Source of the DNA: Streptomyces sp. R21
GTDB lineage: Bacteria; Actinomycetota; Actinomycetes; Streptomycetales; Streptomycetaceae
Direction: 5' to 3'
NCBI RefSeq assembly: GCF_041051975.1
Contig: NZ_CP163435.1
Coordinates: 9,330,501-9,394,500, forward strand
Length of the DNA: 64,000 nucleotides
A program made the position numbers and the translations under genes. The notes under the pieces are model-generated. The model was given only the letters and a program-made list of their open reading frames with translations, ran no database searches and was not told the DNA's origin. The stretch's first letter is position 1; each line of letters opens with the position of its first letter. This document shows positions 16,610-25,239 of the stretch, piece by piece.

Positions 16610-17119
16610 TCAGTCCGTTGCGGGAGCCCCGGGCGAGGTCTGCGCGGCCGCCGCGTTGTACCGCAGCAGATACGCCGCGAAGCGGGCGAGGTCGTCCTCG
16701 GCCCAGCCCTCCAGCCGTTCGCGGAAGGCGACCCGGCGGCTCTCGGTGACCTGGGCGAGAATCTGCGTGCCGACGTCCGTCAGATGCAGGACCTGGACAC
16801 GGTGGTCCCCCGGGTCGAGGCGCCGCTCGATGAGCTGGGCGTGCTCCAGCGCGGCCACCTGCCGGCTGACCGTGGACTTGTCCAGCGCGTAGTGCACTGC
16901 CAGGTCGGTGGCCCGGCACCCGCCGCTCTCCTCCAGATGACCCAGCAGGGTGTAGGAGACGAGTGACAGCTCGGGGTGCATGCGCCCGGCCGAGGCCCTG
17001 GCGCGCCGGGCGAAGGCCGTCATCTCGCGCTGGATGGTCTCGACGGCATCCTCGGCGGTCATGGCCGCGCCGGCCTGATCAGTGACACCGGTCTCATCGG
17101 GCACTTCGGCTGCGCTCAC
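16610..17119 (-). CDS. MarR-family transcriptional regulator
   Basis: 169 residues from a GTG preceded by AGAGG. The winged helix is visible as A-T-D-L-A-V-H-Y-A-L-D-K-S-T-V-S-R-Q-V followed by the wing R-R-L-D-P-G-D-H-R. It is divergent from a membrane protein gene and the shared gap carries a strong TTGTA-TAG-TACAA dyad. It most likely represses itself and that neighbour and is released by a small lipophilic ligand. Confidence 0.9.
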   Translation of the reverse strand: MSAAEVPDETGVTDQAGAAMTAEDAVETIQREMTAFARRARASAGRMHPELSLVSYTLLGHLEESGGCRATDLAVHYALDKSTVSRQVAALEHAQLIERRLDPGDHRVQVLHLTDVGTQILAQVTESRRVAFRERLEGWAEDDLARFAAYLLRYNAAAAQTSPGAPATD

Positions 17120-17141
17120 GGTGACCTCTTTCCCTCTACTG

Positions 17142-17182
17142 GTTGTATAGTACAACTTGAAGTGAGAGTTGTATAAGCCAAC
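17142..17182. promoter_or_regulatory. Double MarR-type operator
   Basis: GTTGTA-TAG-TACAAC (17142-17156) is a perfect dyad with a 3-base spacer. A second, imperfect copy GTTGTA-TAA-GCCAAC lies at 17168-17182, centred 26 bases further on. Both fall between the divergent MarR and membrane protein starts. Confidence 0.75.
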
Positions 17183-17200
17183 CAATTGGAGGTCGTGGGT

Positions 17201-18334
17201 ATGTCCGCCAGTCACCGGGCCGGGAGTCCCGAGAGCCACAGCGCCGCCGGGGGAGTGGCCGCCGGTCTGAGGTCACCCGCGCTCCGCCATGTGCTCACCC
17301 ACCTGATCACCCCGCTGCTGATGTGCCTCGGTATGGGGCTCGCCTACATGGGCGCCTTCGTCACGCCCGAGCCCCATCACCTGCCCGTCGCCGTCGTCGG
17401 CTCCGGCCCCGAGGTGAAGGTGTTCGCGCAGACGGTCAAGGACAAGGCCGGGGACGCGCTCGACGTGCGGACCGTCGCCAGTCGCTCCGCCGCGGTCGAC
17501 CTGCTCAAGTCCCGCGACATCACCGGCGCCTATGTGCTCGACACCAAGGCGCCCGAGCTCGTCGTCGCCACGGCCGCCTCCGACATGGGCGCCACCGCTG
17601 TCGAGAAGGTCTTCACGCCCGTCGCCGCCCAGCAGGGCGTCCCCCTGAAGATTACCGACGTCGCCCCTCCGACCGACGACGACCCCACGGGCCAGGGCCT
17701 GTTCTTCCTGCTCATCGCGCTGAGCATCGGCTCGTACGCGTCCGTCGCCGCCCTCGGCGCCGCGGGCGGCGGACTGCCCCTGCGGGTGCGGGCACTGCTG
17801 GCCGTCGGTGTGTCCGGGGTCGTCAGCGGCATCGGCGCGCTGCTCGCCGGGCCCGTGTTCCACCTCGCCTCCCATGACCTCACCGGTCTGTGGGGCATGA
17901 GCTGGCTCTACTCCGCGGGCATCCTCTTCGTCGGCGTCGGGCTGCACACCTTCCTCAAGCGGTGGACCACGCTCGCGATGATGGTGCTCTTCGTGATGCT
18001 CAACTTCACCAGCTCCGGCGGCCTGTTCCGGCCCGAGCTGCAGAACAGTTTCTTCGGCACACTGCACGCGTTCTGGAACGGCGCCGGATTCGTCGAGGGC
18101 GCGCGCAGCCTCCTGTACTTCGACGGCGACGGTCTCGCCGGCAACGTCTGGACGCTCGTCGCCTGGCTCGCCGTCGGCCTGCTGGTCACGGCCGTCGCCG
18201 GTGCCGTAGAGCACGTGCGCGCCCGTGGAGCCGTAGACGAAGAGCCGCTGCCCGAGCGGCAGTCCGCCGAAGTGGAGAACACCGAGCAGGACGCCGAGCA
18301 GGACGCGGAAATGGAGGAGACGGTCGCCGTCTGA
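17201..18334 (+). CDS. MarR-controlled ABC-2-like multispan membrane protein
   Basis: 377 residues from the ATG at 17201, eight bases after GGAGG. One helix near the N-terminus (P-L-L-M-C-L-G-M-G-L-A-Y) is followed by a roughly 120-residue extracytoplasmic domain. Then come five or six helices (about 165-350) and an acidic tail rich in Glu and Gln. The layout resembles YhgE/Pip and DUF3533-type proteins of the ABC-2 membrane superfamily. No ATPase is encoded next to it. A role in export or envelope stress under MarR control is an inference. Confidence 0.7.
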   Translation: MSASHRAGSPESHSAAGGVAAGLRSPALRHVLTHLITPLLMCLGMGLAYMGAFVTPEPHHLPVAVVGSGPEVKVFAQTVKDKAGDALDVRTVASRSAAVDLLKSRDITGAYVLDTKAPELVVATAASDMGATAVEKVFTPVAAQQGVPLKITDVAPPTDDDPTGQGLFFLLIALSIGSYASVAALGAAGGGLPLRVRALLAVGVSGVVSGIGALLAGPVFHLASHDLTGLWGMSWLYSAGILFVGVGLHTFLKRWTTLAMMVLFVMLNFTSSGGLFRPELQNSFFGTLHAFWNGAGFVEGARSLLYFDGDGLAGNVWTLVAWLAVGLLVTAVAGAVEHVRARGAVDEEPLPERQSAEVENTEQDAEQDAEMEETVAV

Positions 18335-18365
18335 GCGGCGACGCGTTCCTGTACTGTTGCCGTCC

Positions 18366-18387
18366 TGGCTGTGGAGTGTCCCAGCCA
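18366..18387 (+). other. Hairpin before the leader ORF
   Basis: TGGCTG and CAGCCA (6-base arms) flank a 10-base loop just downstream of the membrane protein stop and upstream of the leader ribosome binding site. It may end the upstream transcript or form the first stem of the attenuator leader. Confidence 0.35.
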
Positions 18388-18397
18388 CGCAGTTGCC

Positions 18398-18519
18398 GAG
18401 GAGGTGAGACCCATTACCGCTGTGTCAGGTCGGGTGCTCTCACCTCAAGGCAGTGCGGCTCACCGCCGTTAGCTGACCGCGAGAGCGCCCTTCGGTTCAT
18501 CGAAAGGCCCTCGGTCTCC
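18398..18519 (+). promoter_or_regulatory. Putative translation/transcription attenuator upstream of the HemK-like gene
   Basis: An eight-base perfect anti-16S match (GGAGGTGA) precedes a 19-codon frame. GAGGTGAGA, covering that site (18401-18409), is perfectly complementary to TCTCACCTC inside the frame (18438-18446). The ribosome binding site can therefore be locked in a 9-bp stem. Further stems follow: GCGG-CTCA-CCGC, and CCTTCG...CGAAAGG before the gene start. A leader peptide, a sequestering stem and a pre-start hairpin together are the layout of ribosome-mediated attenuators. Confidence 0.5.
18413..18472 (+). CDS. Possible 19-residue leader peptide with ATT start
   Basis: Starting at ATT, five bases after GGAGGTGA, the frame encodes I/M-T-A-V-S-G-R-V-L-S-P-Q-G-S-A-A-H-R-R and stops at TAG (18470-18472). 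ATT is a rare start codon. A GTG three codons later is an alternative but poorly spaced. The peptide is basic at its end (H-R-R), which could promote ribosome pausing. No homologue is recognised with certainty. Confidence 0.4.
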   Translation: MTAVSGRVLSPQGSAAHRR

Positions 18520-19314
18520 ATGTCTTCTCTTCCCCCCGCTTCCCCGGTTTCCCCCGCGTCCGTCGTCGCCGCGCTCCGCTCCGCGGGCTGTGTTTTCGCC
18601 GAGGACGAGGCGGAGTTGATCCTCTCCACCGCCCGCACCCCGGACGAGGCCGCCGCCATGGTGGACCGGCGCGTCGCGGGACTGCCCCTCGAACACGTCG
18701 TCGGCTGGGCCGGGTTCCACGGACTGCGCATCGCAATGGAGCCCGGCGTCTTCGTCCCCCGCCGCCGCACCGAGTTCCTGGTCGACCAGGCCCTCGCCCT
18801 CGGCCGCGACACGTCCGTCGTCGTGGACCTGTGCTGCGGCTCGGGCGCGGTGGGCGCCGCGCTGGCCGCATCGCTCGGCGGGCCCGAACTGCACGCCGCC
18901 GACATCGATCCCGCCGCGGTGCGCTGTGCCCGCCGCAACATTGCCCCGTACGGCGGTCACGCGCACGAGGGCGACCTGTTCGCGGCGCTGCCGGACACCC
19001 TGCGCGGCCGTATCGACCTCCTCGCGGCCAACGTGCCCTACGTCCCCACCGGCAAGGTCGGTCTGCTGCCGACCGAGGCCCGCGACCACGAACCCCTGGT
19101 CGCGCTCGACGGAGGCGCGGACGGCCTCGACGTCCTGCGCCGCGTCGCTGCCGAGGCCCCCGCGTGGCTGGCACCCGGCGGCTCCCTGTTCGTCGAGACG
19201 AGTGAGCGTCAAGTCCCCTCGGCACTCGACACGTTCACCCGCAGCGGCCTCAGCGCCCGGCTCGCCGTATCGGAGGAGCTGTACGCCAACGTCGTGATCG
19301 GCACCAGGAGTTAG
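18520..19314 (+). CDS. HemK/PrmC-related protein N5-glutamine methyltransferase
   Basis: 264 residues. SAM-binding motif I reads V-V-D-L-C-C-G-S-G-A-V-G. The catalytic motif is N-V-P-Y-V-P in place of the N-P-P-Y of PrmC, as in the PrmC-related group annotated as putative N5-glutamine methyltransferases. The N-terminal region contains P-L-E-H-V-V-G and F-V-P-R-R-R-T-E, as in release-factor methyltransferases. The target may be a glutamine in a ribosomal or release factor. The ATG lacks a good Shine-Dalgarno sequence and follows the attenuator-like leader, so translation is probably regulated. Confidence 0.82.
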   Translation: MSSLPPASPVSPASVVAALRSAGCVFAEDEAELILSTARTPDEAAAMVDRRVAGLPLEHVVGWAGFHGLRIAMEPGVFVPRRRTEFLVDQALALGRDTSVVVDLCCGSGAVGAALAASLGGPELHAADIDPAAVRCARRNIAPYGGHAHEGDLFAALPDTLRGRIDLLAANVPYVPTGKVGLLPTEARDHEPLVALDGGADGLDVLRRVAAEAPAWLAPGGSLFVETSERQVPSALDTFTRSGLSARLAVSEELYANVVIGTRS

Positions 19315-19467
19315 GCCGCTCCGCTTCAGGTGATCCGGCCTCCGGGAACGAGAGAGGTGCCGGCGGCCGGCCCGTCCGACATGCCGCGTTCGGTCCAGGG
19401 TCGGCGTCTCGCTCCGGGCGGTCCGTCACACTGTGGCCGACCGCAGGGGCGAGACGGAGGTCCGATC

Positions 19468-20268
19468 GTGAGCAGTGTCGAGGAGTTCCACGCGTGGGAC
19501 GTTCATGAGTCGGGGCCCGCCGACGCGGCCAAGAGCGTGCTGTTGCTGCCCGGCGGGTTGTGCAGCACGGCGTTCTACGACGACCTGACGGCCGCACCCG
19601 CGCTCGCCTCCGCGCCGGTCCGCCTGGTGGCCGCGACCGTTCCCGGTTACGCCGGCACTCCGGCCCCACTGGACCTCGGCCTGGAGAACTACGCGGCACT
19701 CGCGGGCGCGCTCGCCGCAAAGAAGGGCTGCGACGTCGTGGTCGGTCACAGCATCGGCGCCAACATCGCCCTGGAGATGGCGGCGGGCGGCCACTTCACC
19801 GGCCCGCTCGTCCTGCTCTCCCCGACCTTCTCCCGACCCGATGAGGCAAAGTTTCTCGCGATCGCCGACCGTCTGGGACGGCTGCCCGGCATCGGTGCCC
19901 TGATCTGGTCCGCTCTGGTGTGGACGGCACCGCGCGCGATGGCGAGCAGTCTGCCTCCGGCCAGGCGCGAGGCGCTGGTCGCCGAGCTGAAGAAGAACGA
20001 CGCCGCGTTCTGCCGCCGGGCCACCCGGCAGTACTACGCCTATCTCGACCGGCACGGATCGCTGGTTCCACGGCTGCGCGAGTCGGGTGTGCCCGCCTGG
20101 GTGGTGCGCGGGGACCGCGACGAGATCGGCCTGACCGACGCGGAGCGCGCGGGCCTCGAAGCCGCCCCCGATGTCACGCTGGTCGAGGTGCCCGACGCGG
20201 GCCATCTGGTGATGGTCGACCAGCCCGCACGGGTCGCCGAACTCGTCGCCCAGGTGACCCTCGGCTGA
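19468..20268 (+). CDS. Alpha/beta hydrolase
   Basis: 266 residues from a GTG seven bases after GGAGG. The nucleophile elbow is G-H-S-I-G-A, the oxyanion region L-L-P-G-G-L, the acid R-G-D-R-D and the His A-G-H-L-V-M. These are the parts of a serine hydrolase of the esterase/haloperoxidase-like group. The substrate is unknown. It is followed 60 bases later by a PadR regulator on the same strand. Confidence 0.85.
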   Translation: MSSVEEFHAWDVHESGPADAAKSVLLLPGGLCSTAFYDDLTAAPALASAPVRLVAATVPGYAGTPAPLDLGLENYAALAGALAAKKGCDVVVGHSIGANIALEMAAGGHFTGPLVLLSPTFSRPDEAKFLAIADRLGRLPGIGALIWSALVWTAPRAMASSLPPARREALVAELKKNDAAFCRRATRQYYAYLDRHGSLVPRLRESGVPAWVVRGDRDEIGLTDAERAGLEAAPDVTLVEVPDAGHLVMVDQPARVAELVAQVTLG

Positions 20269-20328
20269 ACCACTCCCACCGGGCGCTGCCGTGCAGGGGA
20301 GTGCACGGGCCGTCCCTAGGATGACTCC

Positions 20329-20883
20329 ATGTCCCTCCCGCACGCGATCCTCACCGCCCTGCTCGAGAAGCCGTCGTCGGGCCTGGAGCTGACCCGGCGG
20401 TTCGACAAGTCGATCGGCTACTTCTGGTCGGCGACGCATCAGCAGATCTACCGCGAGCTGGGCAAGCTGGAGGCCGAGGGGTACATCCGCGCCCTGCCCG
20501 CCGAACATCCGGCCCGCGGCCAGAAGAAGAGCTACGAGGTACTGACAGCGGGCCGCGACGAACTGGCCCGCTGGACCGCCGCCACCCAGGACCCCAAGCC
20601 GCTGCGCAACACGATGCTGCTGCGCCTGCGCGCGGCAGCCGTCGTCGGCACCACCGGCATCGAGGCCGATCTGCGCCGCCATCTCGCCCTCCACCAGCAG
20701 CAGCTGGCCGAGTACGAGGAAATCCAGCAGCGCGACTTCCCGCCCGGCAAGGACGGTCCTCAAGTCCGCCTGCAACACCTCGTTCTCCGCGCCGGCATCG
20801 ATCACGAGACCTTCTGGATCCAGTGGCTGACCCACGCCCTGGAGGAGTTCGCCGAACTGCCCGCGCACGAGCGGCACAACTAG
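20329..20883 (+). CDS. PadR-family transcriptional regulator
   Basis: 184 residues. The N-terminal winged helix begins M-S-L-P-H-A-I-L-T-A-L-L-E and contains S-S-G-L-E-L-T-R-R-F-D and S-A-T-H-Q-Q-I-Y-R-E-L-G-K-L. The C-terminal helices match the Vir_C/PadR type 2 dimerisation domain. It may regulate the upstream hydrolase. The effector is unknown. Confidence 0.92.
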   Translation: MSLPHAILTALLEKPSSGLELTRRFDKSIGYFWSATHQQIYRELGKLEAEGYIRALPAEHPARGQKKSYEVLTAGRDELARWTAATQDPKPLRNTMLLRLRAAAVVGTTGIEADLRRHLALHQQQLAEYEEIQQRDFPPGKDGPQVRLQHLVLRAGIDHETFWIQWLTHALEEFAELPAHERHN

Positions 20884-20913
20884 GCGGCCGCCCCTGCGAG
20901 GGGGACGGCCGCC
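20883..20913. terminator. Bidirectional terminator hairpin
   Basis: GGCGGCCG and CGGCCGCC (8 bp) with inner CCCT/AGGG pairs close around GCG. It lies in the convergent gap between the PadR gene and a surface protein gene. Confidence 0.6.
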
Positions 20914-20927
20914 GGTGCGAGAAGCGA

Positions 20928-21467
20928 TCAGAGCCGGTGGGGCTTGGCCCGCCGACGCAGGAACCAGGCTGTCGCCACGGCTCCCACGGCCACCAGAGCT
21001 CCGCCGCCCGCGAGGGTGGCGGTGCCGTAGTCCTTGGTCGCTCCGCCGAGACCGCCCATGACCCCACGCGAGGGCGAGGCGGTGGCCGTCGCGGAGATCG
21101 TGGGGGTCGACACGATGATGGACTGGGTGCCCGCGGTCGAGTTGTCCGTGCACAGCACGATGACGGTATAGGTGCCGGCGCTCACGTTCGACCAGGCGGC
21201 CGACTGCTGCGTACTGGTACCGGACAATGTCGTCTGACGCCCCTGCGCGAAGTTCGCCTGGCCACTGGACAGCAGCGCGGCCTTGCCGAAACTGCCGTCC
21301 GTGGCCATCGTCGGGCACGCGCTGGTGGTGACCGTGACCGAGGTCCCGCTGGTGCTCACCGAGATCCCCGACCCCACGGCGACCGCCGACGGAGCGGCCA
21401 GGGAAAGGGGAAGCGCGGCGGCGGCCACGGTCAGGCCGGATCGGAGAAGTAGCTGGGTAGTACGCAT
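20928..21467 (-). CDS. Small secreted, membrane-anchored surface protein
   Basis: 179 residues from the ATG at 21467, preceded by GGAGG. A signal peptide (about 1-31, ending A-V-A) leads to a Ser/Thr-rich domain containing two Cys (S-A-C-P and V-L-C-T). A Pro/Ser/Thr stretch, one C-terminal helix (L-A-G-G-G-A-L-V-A-V-G-A-V-A-T-A-W-F-L) and a basic tail R-R-R-A-K-P-H-R-L follow. This is the design of Streptomyces wall-spanning surface proteins. The function is unknown. Confidence 0.7.
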   Translation of the reverse strand: MRTTQLLLRSGLTVAAAALPLSLAAPSAVAVGSGISVSTSGTSVTVTTSACPTMATDGSFGKAALLSSGQANFAQGRQTTLSGTSTQQSAAWSNVSAGTYTVIVLCTDNSTAGTQSIIVSTPTISATATASPSRGVMGGLGGATKDYGTATLAGGGALVAVGAVATAWFLRRRAKPHRL

Positions 21468-21696
21468 AGGACTGCCTCCAGCGGCACGGTTGGCGGTACG
21501 TCCCATGCGCCGCCGGGGATTGGGAAGCGTCCGTGCTGCCTCAGGGCGAGCCAACGTGTACCTGACCGGGTCCGCACCCGGGAGGGGCCCGGGCAGGTGA
21601 CGGATTCCTTCGTCCGGCCCACCGCTGACGGGCTGTCGCCGGCGGCGGACGAGCTGTCAGGGCAGCTGCGACGCAGTGGTCACCGCACCGTGCCGG

Positions 21697-22641
21697 TCAC
21701 CAGGTGCGGCCCGCCTGGATCAGCCGCTCGCGCACGAGCACCGCATGCGGGTTGTCCGGCGCTCCGGGGCGTCGGGTCAGGTACGCGGTGTTGATCGGCG
21801 GGTCCTCGGGGGCCAGCAGGGGCACCAGGGCGCCCGAGGCCAGTTCGGCGAGGCAGAGATAGCGGGGGAGCACACCGATCCCGGCGCCGGCGACCACCGC
21901 CGCGAGCACACCCCGCAGGTCGGGCACCGTGATCGCCGCCTGACCGCCGAGCCGTACGCCGAACACGTGCCGCCAGTAGCGGCGCGCGATGGGCAGATCC
22001 TCCGCGTACGTCACCAGTGGCACACCGTGCAGCGCGGCGGGCCCCGTGGCGGCCACCCGGTCGGGACCGATGCGCTCGGCCCACTCGGGCGAGGCGACCA
22101 GCACGAACTCCTCGTCCGCGAGTGCCACGGAGGTGAGGGTGCGGCCGCGCGGCCGGCTGGTGGCGATCACCAGGTCGAAGCGGCCGCCGCGCAGTCCCTC
22201 CAGGAGGTCGTCGGTCAGCCCGGTGACGATCCGCAGACGTACGCCCTGGGCGGTCAGTGGCGCCAGTGCGGGCAGCACGCGGGTGCACAGGAGCTCCGCC
22301 GGACCGGCGAGGTGGACCGGGTCCGGCGGCTGGTCGGGGTCGCCGAGTCCGCCGCGGTCCGCGACCACCGCGAGGGCGTCGAGCGGCGCGGCGACCTGCG
22401 CGGCCAGTTCGTCCGCCACCGACGTGGGCACCACCCCGCGCGGCCGCCGCTCGAACAGCTCGCGGCCCAACTGCTCCTCCAGCGCGCGCATCTGCATCGT
22501 CACCGTCGGCTGGGACAGGCCCAGCAGCCGCGCGGCCGCCGTGAACGATCCGGCGCGGTGGACGGCGAGAAAGGTGCGCAGCAGCGACAGATCCAGCGGC
22601 GCTCCGACTCCGGGCAGGCCATTCGGTTCCTTATGGACCAT
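21697..22641 (-). CDS. LysR-family transcriptional regulator
   Basis: 314 residues from the ATG at 22641; a GTG three codons upstream is possible. The HTH reads A-A-R-L-L-G-L-S-Q-P-T-V-T-M-Q-M-R-A-L-E. The C-terminal substrate-binding domain (about 95-300) is complete. No divergent partner gene is present. It follows a lipoprotein gene by 21 bases on the same strand, so its target is not evident from context. Confidence 0.92.
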   Translation of the reverse strand: MVHKEPNGLPGVGAPLDLSLLRTFLAVHRAGSFTAAARLLGLSQPTVTMQMRALEEQLGRELFERRPRGVVPTSVADELAAQVAAPLDALAVVADRGGLGDPDQPPDPVHLAGPAELLCTRVLPALAPLTAQGVRLRIVTGLTDDLLEGLRGGRFDLVIATSRPRGRTLTSVALADEEFVLVASPEWAERIGPDRVAATGPAALHGVPLVTYAEDLPIARRYWRHVFGVRLGGQAAITVPDLRGVLAAVVAGAGIGVLPRYLCLAELASGALVPLLAPEDPPINTAYLTRRPGAPDNPHAVLVRERLIQAGRTW

Positions 22642-22662
22642 GAGCTCCACCCTACGCTCGCC

Positions 22663-23643
22663 CTATCGGTGGTCGCCGCCGGTGGTCACCGTCCGCTCCG
22701 CCGAGAACCCGCCCCATGTGCCGTCCGGGAGCTTCGCCCGGATCCGCACCTGGTGGACTTCGCCTGCCTCCCGCCCCACATAGAAGCTGTAGGCGGCCTT
22801 GCCGCTGGGCGCGGTGCCGCCCCAGACCAGTAAGGTCGCGGGCTGCCCGTCGAGGTGGATCTGGTACTCGGTGATGACGCCGTCGGCGTGCGGCGGCAGC
22901 CAGGACAGGTCCAGGTAGTACGCCCCCTCCGCGCGGTGGCTCGTCGCGCGGAATTCGGTCGGCGCCGTGCCCCGTCCGTCGTCCGTGCCCGGCGCGGTGG
23001 TGAGCCGGACGGCGTCGCTCGGGGGCGAGAGATTGTCCGCCGCGTCGCGGGCCCGCACGGAGAAGGAGTAGTGGGTGCCCGGCCGCAGACCGGTGACCAC
23101 GGTCGCGGTCTGGCCGCCGCCGACGCTGTGGATCTTCGTGGTGCCCTGGTAGATGTCGTACGACGCCACGCCCCGGTCGTCCGTCGACTTCACCCAGGAC
23201 AACTGGGCCGCCCGGCTCCCGACCGCCCTGCCGCTCGGCCGGCCGGGGCGGGTCGGGGGCGTGTGGTCGGCCGCGACCGCCGCCGGTGTGGTGGCGCGCA
23301 CCTGTTCGCTGGGCGGGCCGGCGTGTCCGTTGGCGTCGAGAGCGCGGACCGTGAAGACGTAGGCCGTGGACGGGGCGAGCCTGGTGACGTCCACCATGTG
23401 CTCCGCACCGGGCACTTCCTTGACTTTCGTGGTGCCGCGATACACCTCGTACCGGGTGATCGGCGGCTTGCCGGTGGCCCGGTTCCACATGACGTGCACG
23501 CTGGTCGCGCTGCCCGCGGCGGCGGTGACCCCCATGGGGGCGGAGGGCAGCCGGACATCCTGGCCGTTGCCGGGGCCGCCCCATCCACAGGACGTCAGGG
23601 CGAGCAGCGAGCCGCAGAGGACCGCGGCGGCAACGTGTCGCAC
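22663..23643 (-). CDS. Lipoprotein with three fibronectin type III domains
   Basis: 326 residues from a GTG preceded by GGGGAGG. The signal sequence ends in a lipobox L-T-S-C near residue 19, so the mature protein is lipid-anchored outside the membrane. Three FnIII domains follow (about 35-120, 130-215 and 225-320), each with the typical W-x(n)-I-x-x-Y-x-V/I-Y-x-G-T-T pattern. There is no catalytic domain. It is probably a binding or adhesion module on the cell surface. Confidence 0.85.
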   Translation of the reverse strand: MRHVAAAVLCGSLLALTSCGWGGPGNGQDVRLPSAPMGVTAAAGSATSVHVMWNRATGKPPITRYEVYRGTTKVKEVPGAEHMVDVTRLAPSTAYVFTVRALDANGHAGPPSEQVRATTPAAVAADHTPPTRPGRPSGRAVGSRAAQLSWVKSTDDRGVASYDIYQGTTKIHSVGGGQTATVVTGLRPGTHYSFSVRARDAADNLSPPSDAVRLTTAPGTDDGRGTAPTEFRATSHRAEGAYYLDLSWLPPHADGVITEYQIHLDGQPATLLVWGGTAPSGKAAYSFYVGREAGEVHQVRIRAKLPDGTWGGFSAERTVTTGGDHR

Positions 23644-23766
23644 GTCCGTACCTCCCCTCGCTGGGATTGGTCTGTACCTATTGGACATCGTTGACGCGCT
23701 CGCATCAAGAGGGCGGAGGCCTGTTCGCCGGACCGTTCACGGGCTACGTATGCTGATGCCTGATGC

Positions 23767-23803
23767 GGCGTGAACTCGCCCTTTTCGCAGGGGAGTTCAC
23801 GCC
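23767..23803. terminator. Hairpin in the 23.6-24.0 kb gap
   Basis: GGCGTGAACTC and GAGTTCACGCC are perfect 11-base arms. Three more G-C pairs lie inside beyond one bulge, closing on TTTTCGCA. The 400-base gap around it (23644-24043), between divergent lipoprotein and chitosanase genes, otherwise shows no coding sequence. In a divergent gap this may be a regulatory dyad and not a terminator. Confidence 0.45.
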
Positions 23804-24043
23804 CGCGGCGCGGACCGCTGTCGTCGCAGATCCCGCGCCGGCCAGGGCGGTCGAGTGGCCGGAGCCGACCACGGCTCGGGCCCTCGGCCGCACGGCGCCC
23901 TCTCTCCGGGCGGACGGCAGGAGTCCGACGCCGGCCCGCGGCCTCCGTGCACCGTCCGGCCCCCTTCCAGTGGACGGACCGTCAGATGCCCCCCAGGTTT
24001 GGTTGAGTGCCCGTCACTGTCCCCCAGGAGAGGGTCCTTTATC

Positions 24044-24772
24044 GTGCGTGTCCAGTCGCTCACGCTGGCCGCGGCCGGTGCCGCTCTGCTCGCCCCCACC
24101 ACGCATGCCTCGGCTGTCGGCCCCGCCGGATCGGGGGCGGCTCCGGTGGCCGTCGCCCGCCCGCACCACGCTCCGGCGGCGCGTGAGGGCACGGTCGGCG
24201 CCGCCGACCTGCTGGCCAAGGTGCGTGGCTGCACCCCCGTGTCCAAGGGGCGCTACCGCAGCGACGACGGCACACGCGCCAACATCCCCGTCTGCGGCAA
24301 GCAGGGCGCCGTGTTCTGGAAGGCGGACATGGACATCGACTGCGACGGCCGGCCGGGGCCGCGCTGCAACCGCCGTACCGACCCTCTCTTCTCCGCCTCC
24401 ACGGCCTACCAGCAGTCCGACGGGCGCCATCTGAACGCCGAGACCCTCCCGTACGTCGTCGTGCCCGCCGCCAGCCGGATCTGGAACCACCGCGACCACG
24501 ACGTCCGGGGCGGCGCGGTGGCGGCCGTGATCTACAAGGACCGCGTCCAGTACGCGGTCGTCGGGGACACCGGCCCGCACGACGTCATCGGCGAGGCGTC
24601 CTACGCCACGGCCAAGGCCCTCGGCATCCGCCCCGACCCGCGCGGCGGCGGAACGCCTGCCGGGGTCACCTACCTTCTCTTCAAGGGCTCGCAGGTGTCA
24701 CCGATCGAGAGCCACCGGGCCGCGGTGAAGCTGGGGGACTCGCTGGCGCGGAAGTTCCTCCGGGAGAATTAG
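24044..24772 (+). CDS. Secreted GH75-type chitosanase
   Basis: 242 residues from a GTG preceded by AGGAGAGG. A signal peptide (about 1-25) is followed by an Ala/Pro linker. The catalytic domain has V-F-W-K-A-D-M-D-I-D-C-D-G, L-P-Y-V-V-V-P and V-G-D-T-G-P, features of fungal-type chitosanases (family GH75) found in streptomycetes. The Asp in D-M-D-I-D-C-D and a downstream Glu (I-G-E-A-S) are the likely catalytic pair. It should hydrolyse chitosan outside the cell. Confidence 0.8.
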   Translation: MRVQSLTLAAAGAALLAPTTHASAVGPAGSGAAPVAVARPHHAPAAREGTVGAADLLAKVRGCTPVSKGRYRSDDGTRANIPVCGKQGAVFWKADMDIDCDGRPGPRCNRRTDPLFSASTAYQQSDGRHLNAETLPYVVVPAASRIWNHRDHDVRGGAVAAVIYKDRVQYAVVGDTGPHDVIGEASYATAKALGIRPDPRGGGTPAGVTYLLFKGSQVSPIESHRAAVKLGDSLARKFLREN

Positions 24773-24822
24773 CGGCGCGCCGAGGCGAGCGGCGGACGGC
24801 CGCGCTCCCCGGCGCGGTCGCG

Positions 24823-25239
24823 TCACTCCTTGCGGTACGCGTACGCCTCCGCGGCCGCCGCCTCCACCGCCGCGAGGTCGGCGCCCGCCGAGGCCGTGAC
24901 GACCGCGGCGACCGCGCCCTCGACGAAGGGCGCGTCCACCAGGCGGGTGCGGTCCGGGAGTTCGTCGCCCTCGGCGAGCAGAGCCTTCACGGTGAGGACC
25001 GCGCTGCCGAGATCGGTGAGGACCGCGACCCCGGCGCCCCGGTCCACCGAGGCGGCCGCCGCGGAGATCAGCTCGGCGCTCGTGCCCAGGCCGCCGTCCG
25101 CGGTACCGCCGGCCGGGGCGACGGGCGCGGTGGTGCCGCCGCCCGCCAGCCCCGTCGCCAGCTCGGCGACCGAAGCGGCGACGGCGGCGCTGTGGGACAC
25201 GAGCACGATCCCGACCAGCTTGTCCGTGGCGTCACTCAT
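24823..25239 (-). CDS. dhaM: DhaM, phosphocarrier subunit of PTS-dependent dihydroxyacetone kinase
   Basis: 138 residues, the EIIA-Man-like domain only. His16 in V-L-V-S-H-S is the phosphorylation site. Later motifs D-L-G-S-A-V-L-T and D-A-P-F-V-E-G match DhaM. It passes phosphate from HPr to ADP bound on DhaL. The start overlaps the dhaL stop by eight bases. The short form without HPr and EI domains must use the general PTS proteins. Confidence 0.92.
   Translation of the reverse strand: MSDATDKLVGIVLVSHSAAVAASVAELATGLAGGGTTAPVAPAGGTADGGLGTSAELISAAAASVDRGAGVAVLTDLGSAVLTVKALLAEGDELPDRTRLVDAPFVEGAVAAVVTASAGADLAAVEAAAAEAYAYRKE

Noticed and set aside
17890-18519. N-terminal extension of the HemK-like methyltransferase
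   Set aside because: It overlaps the membrane protein gene out of frame; the family N-terminus begins at 18520.
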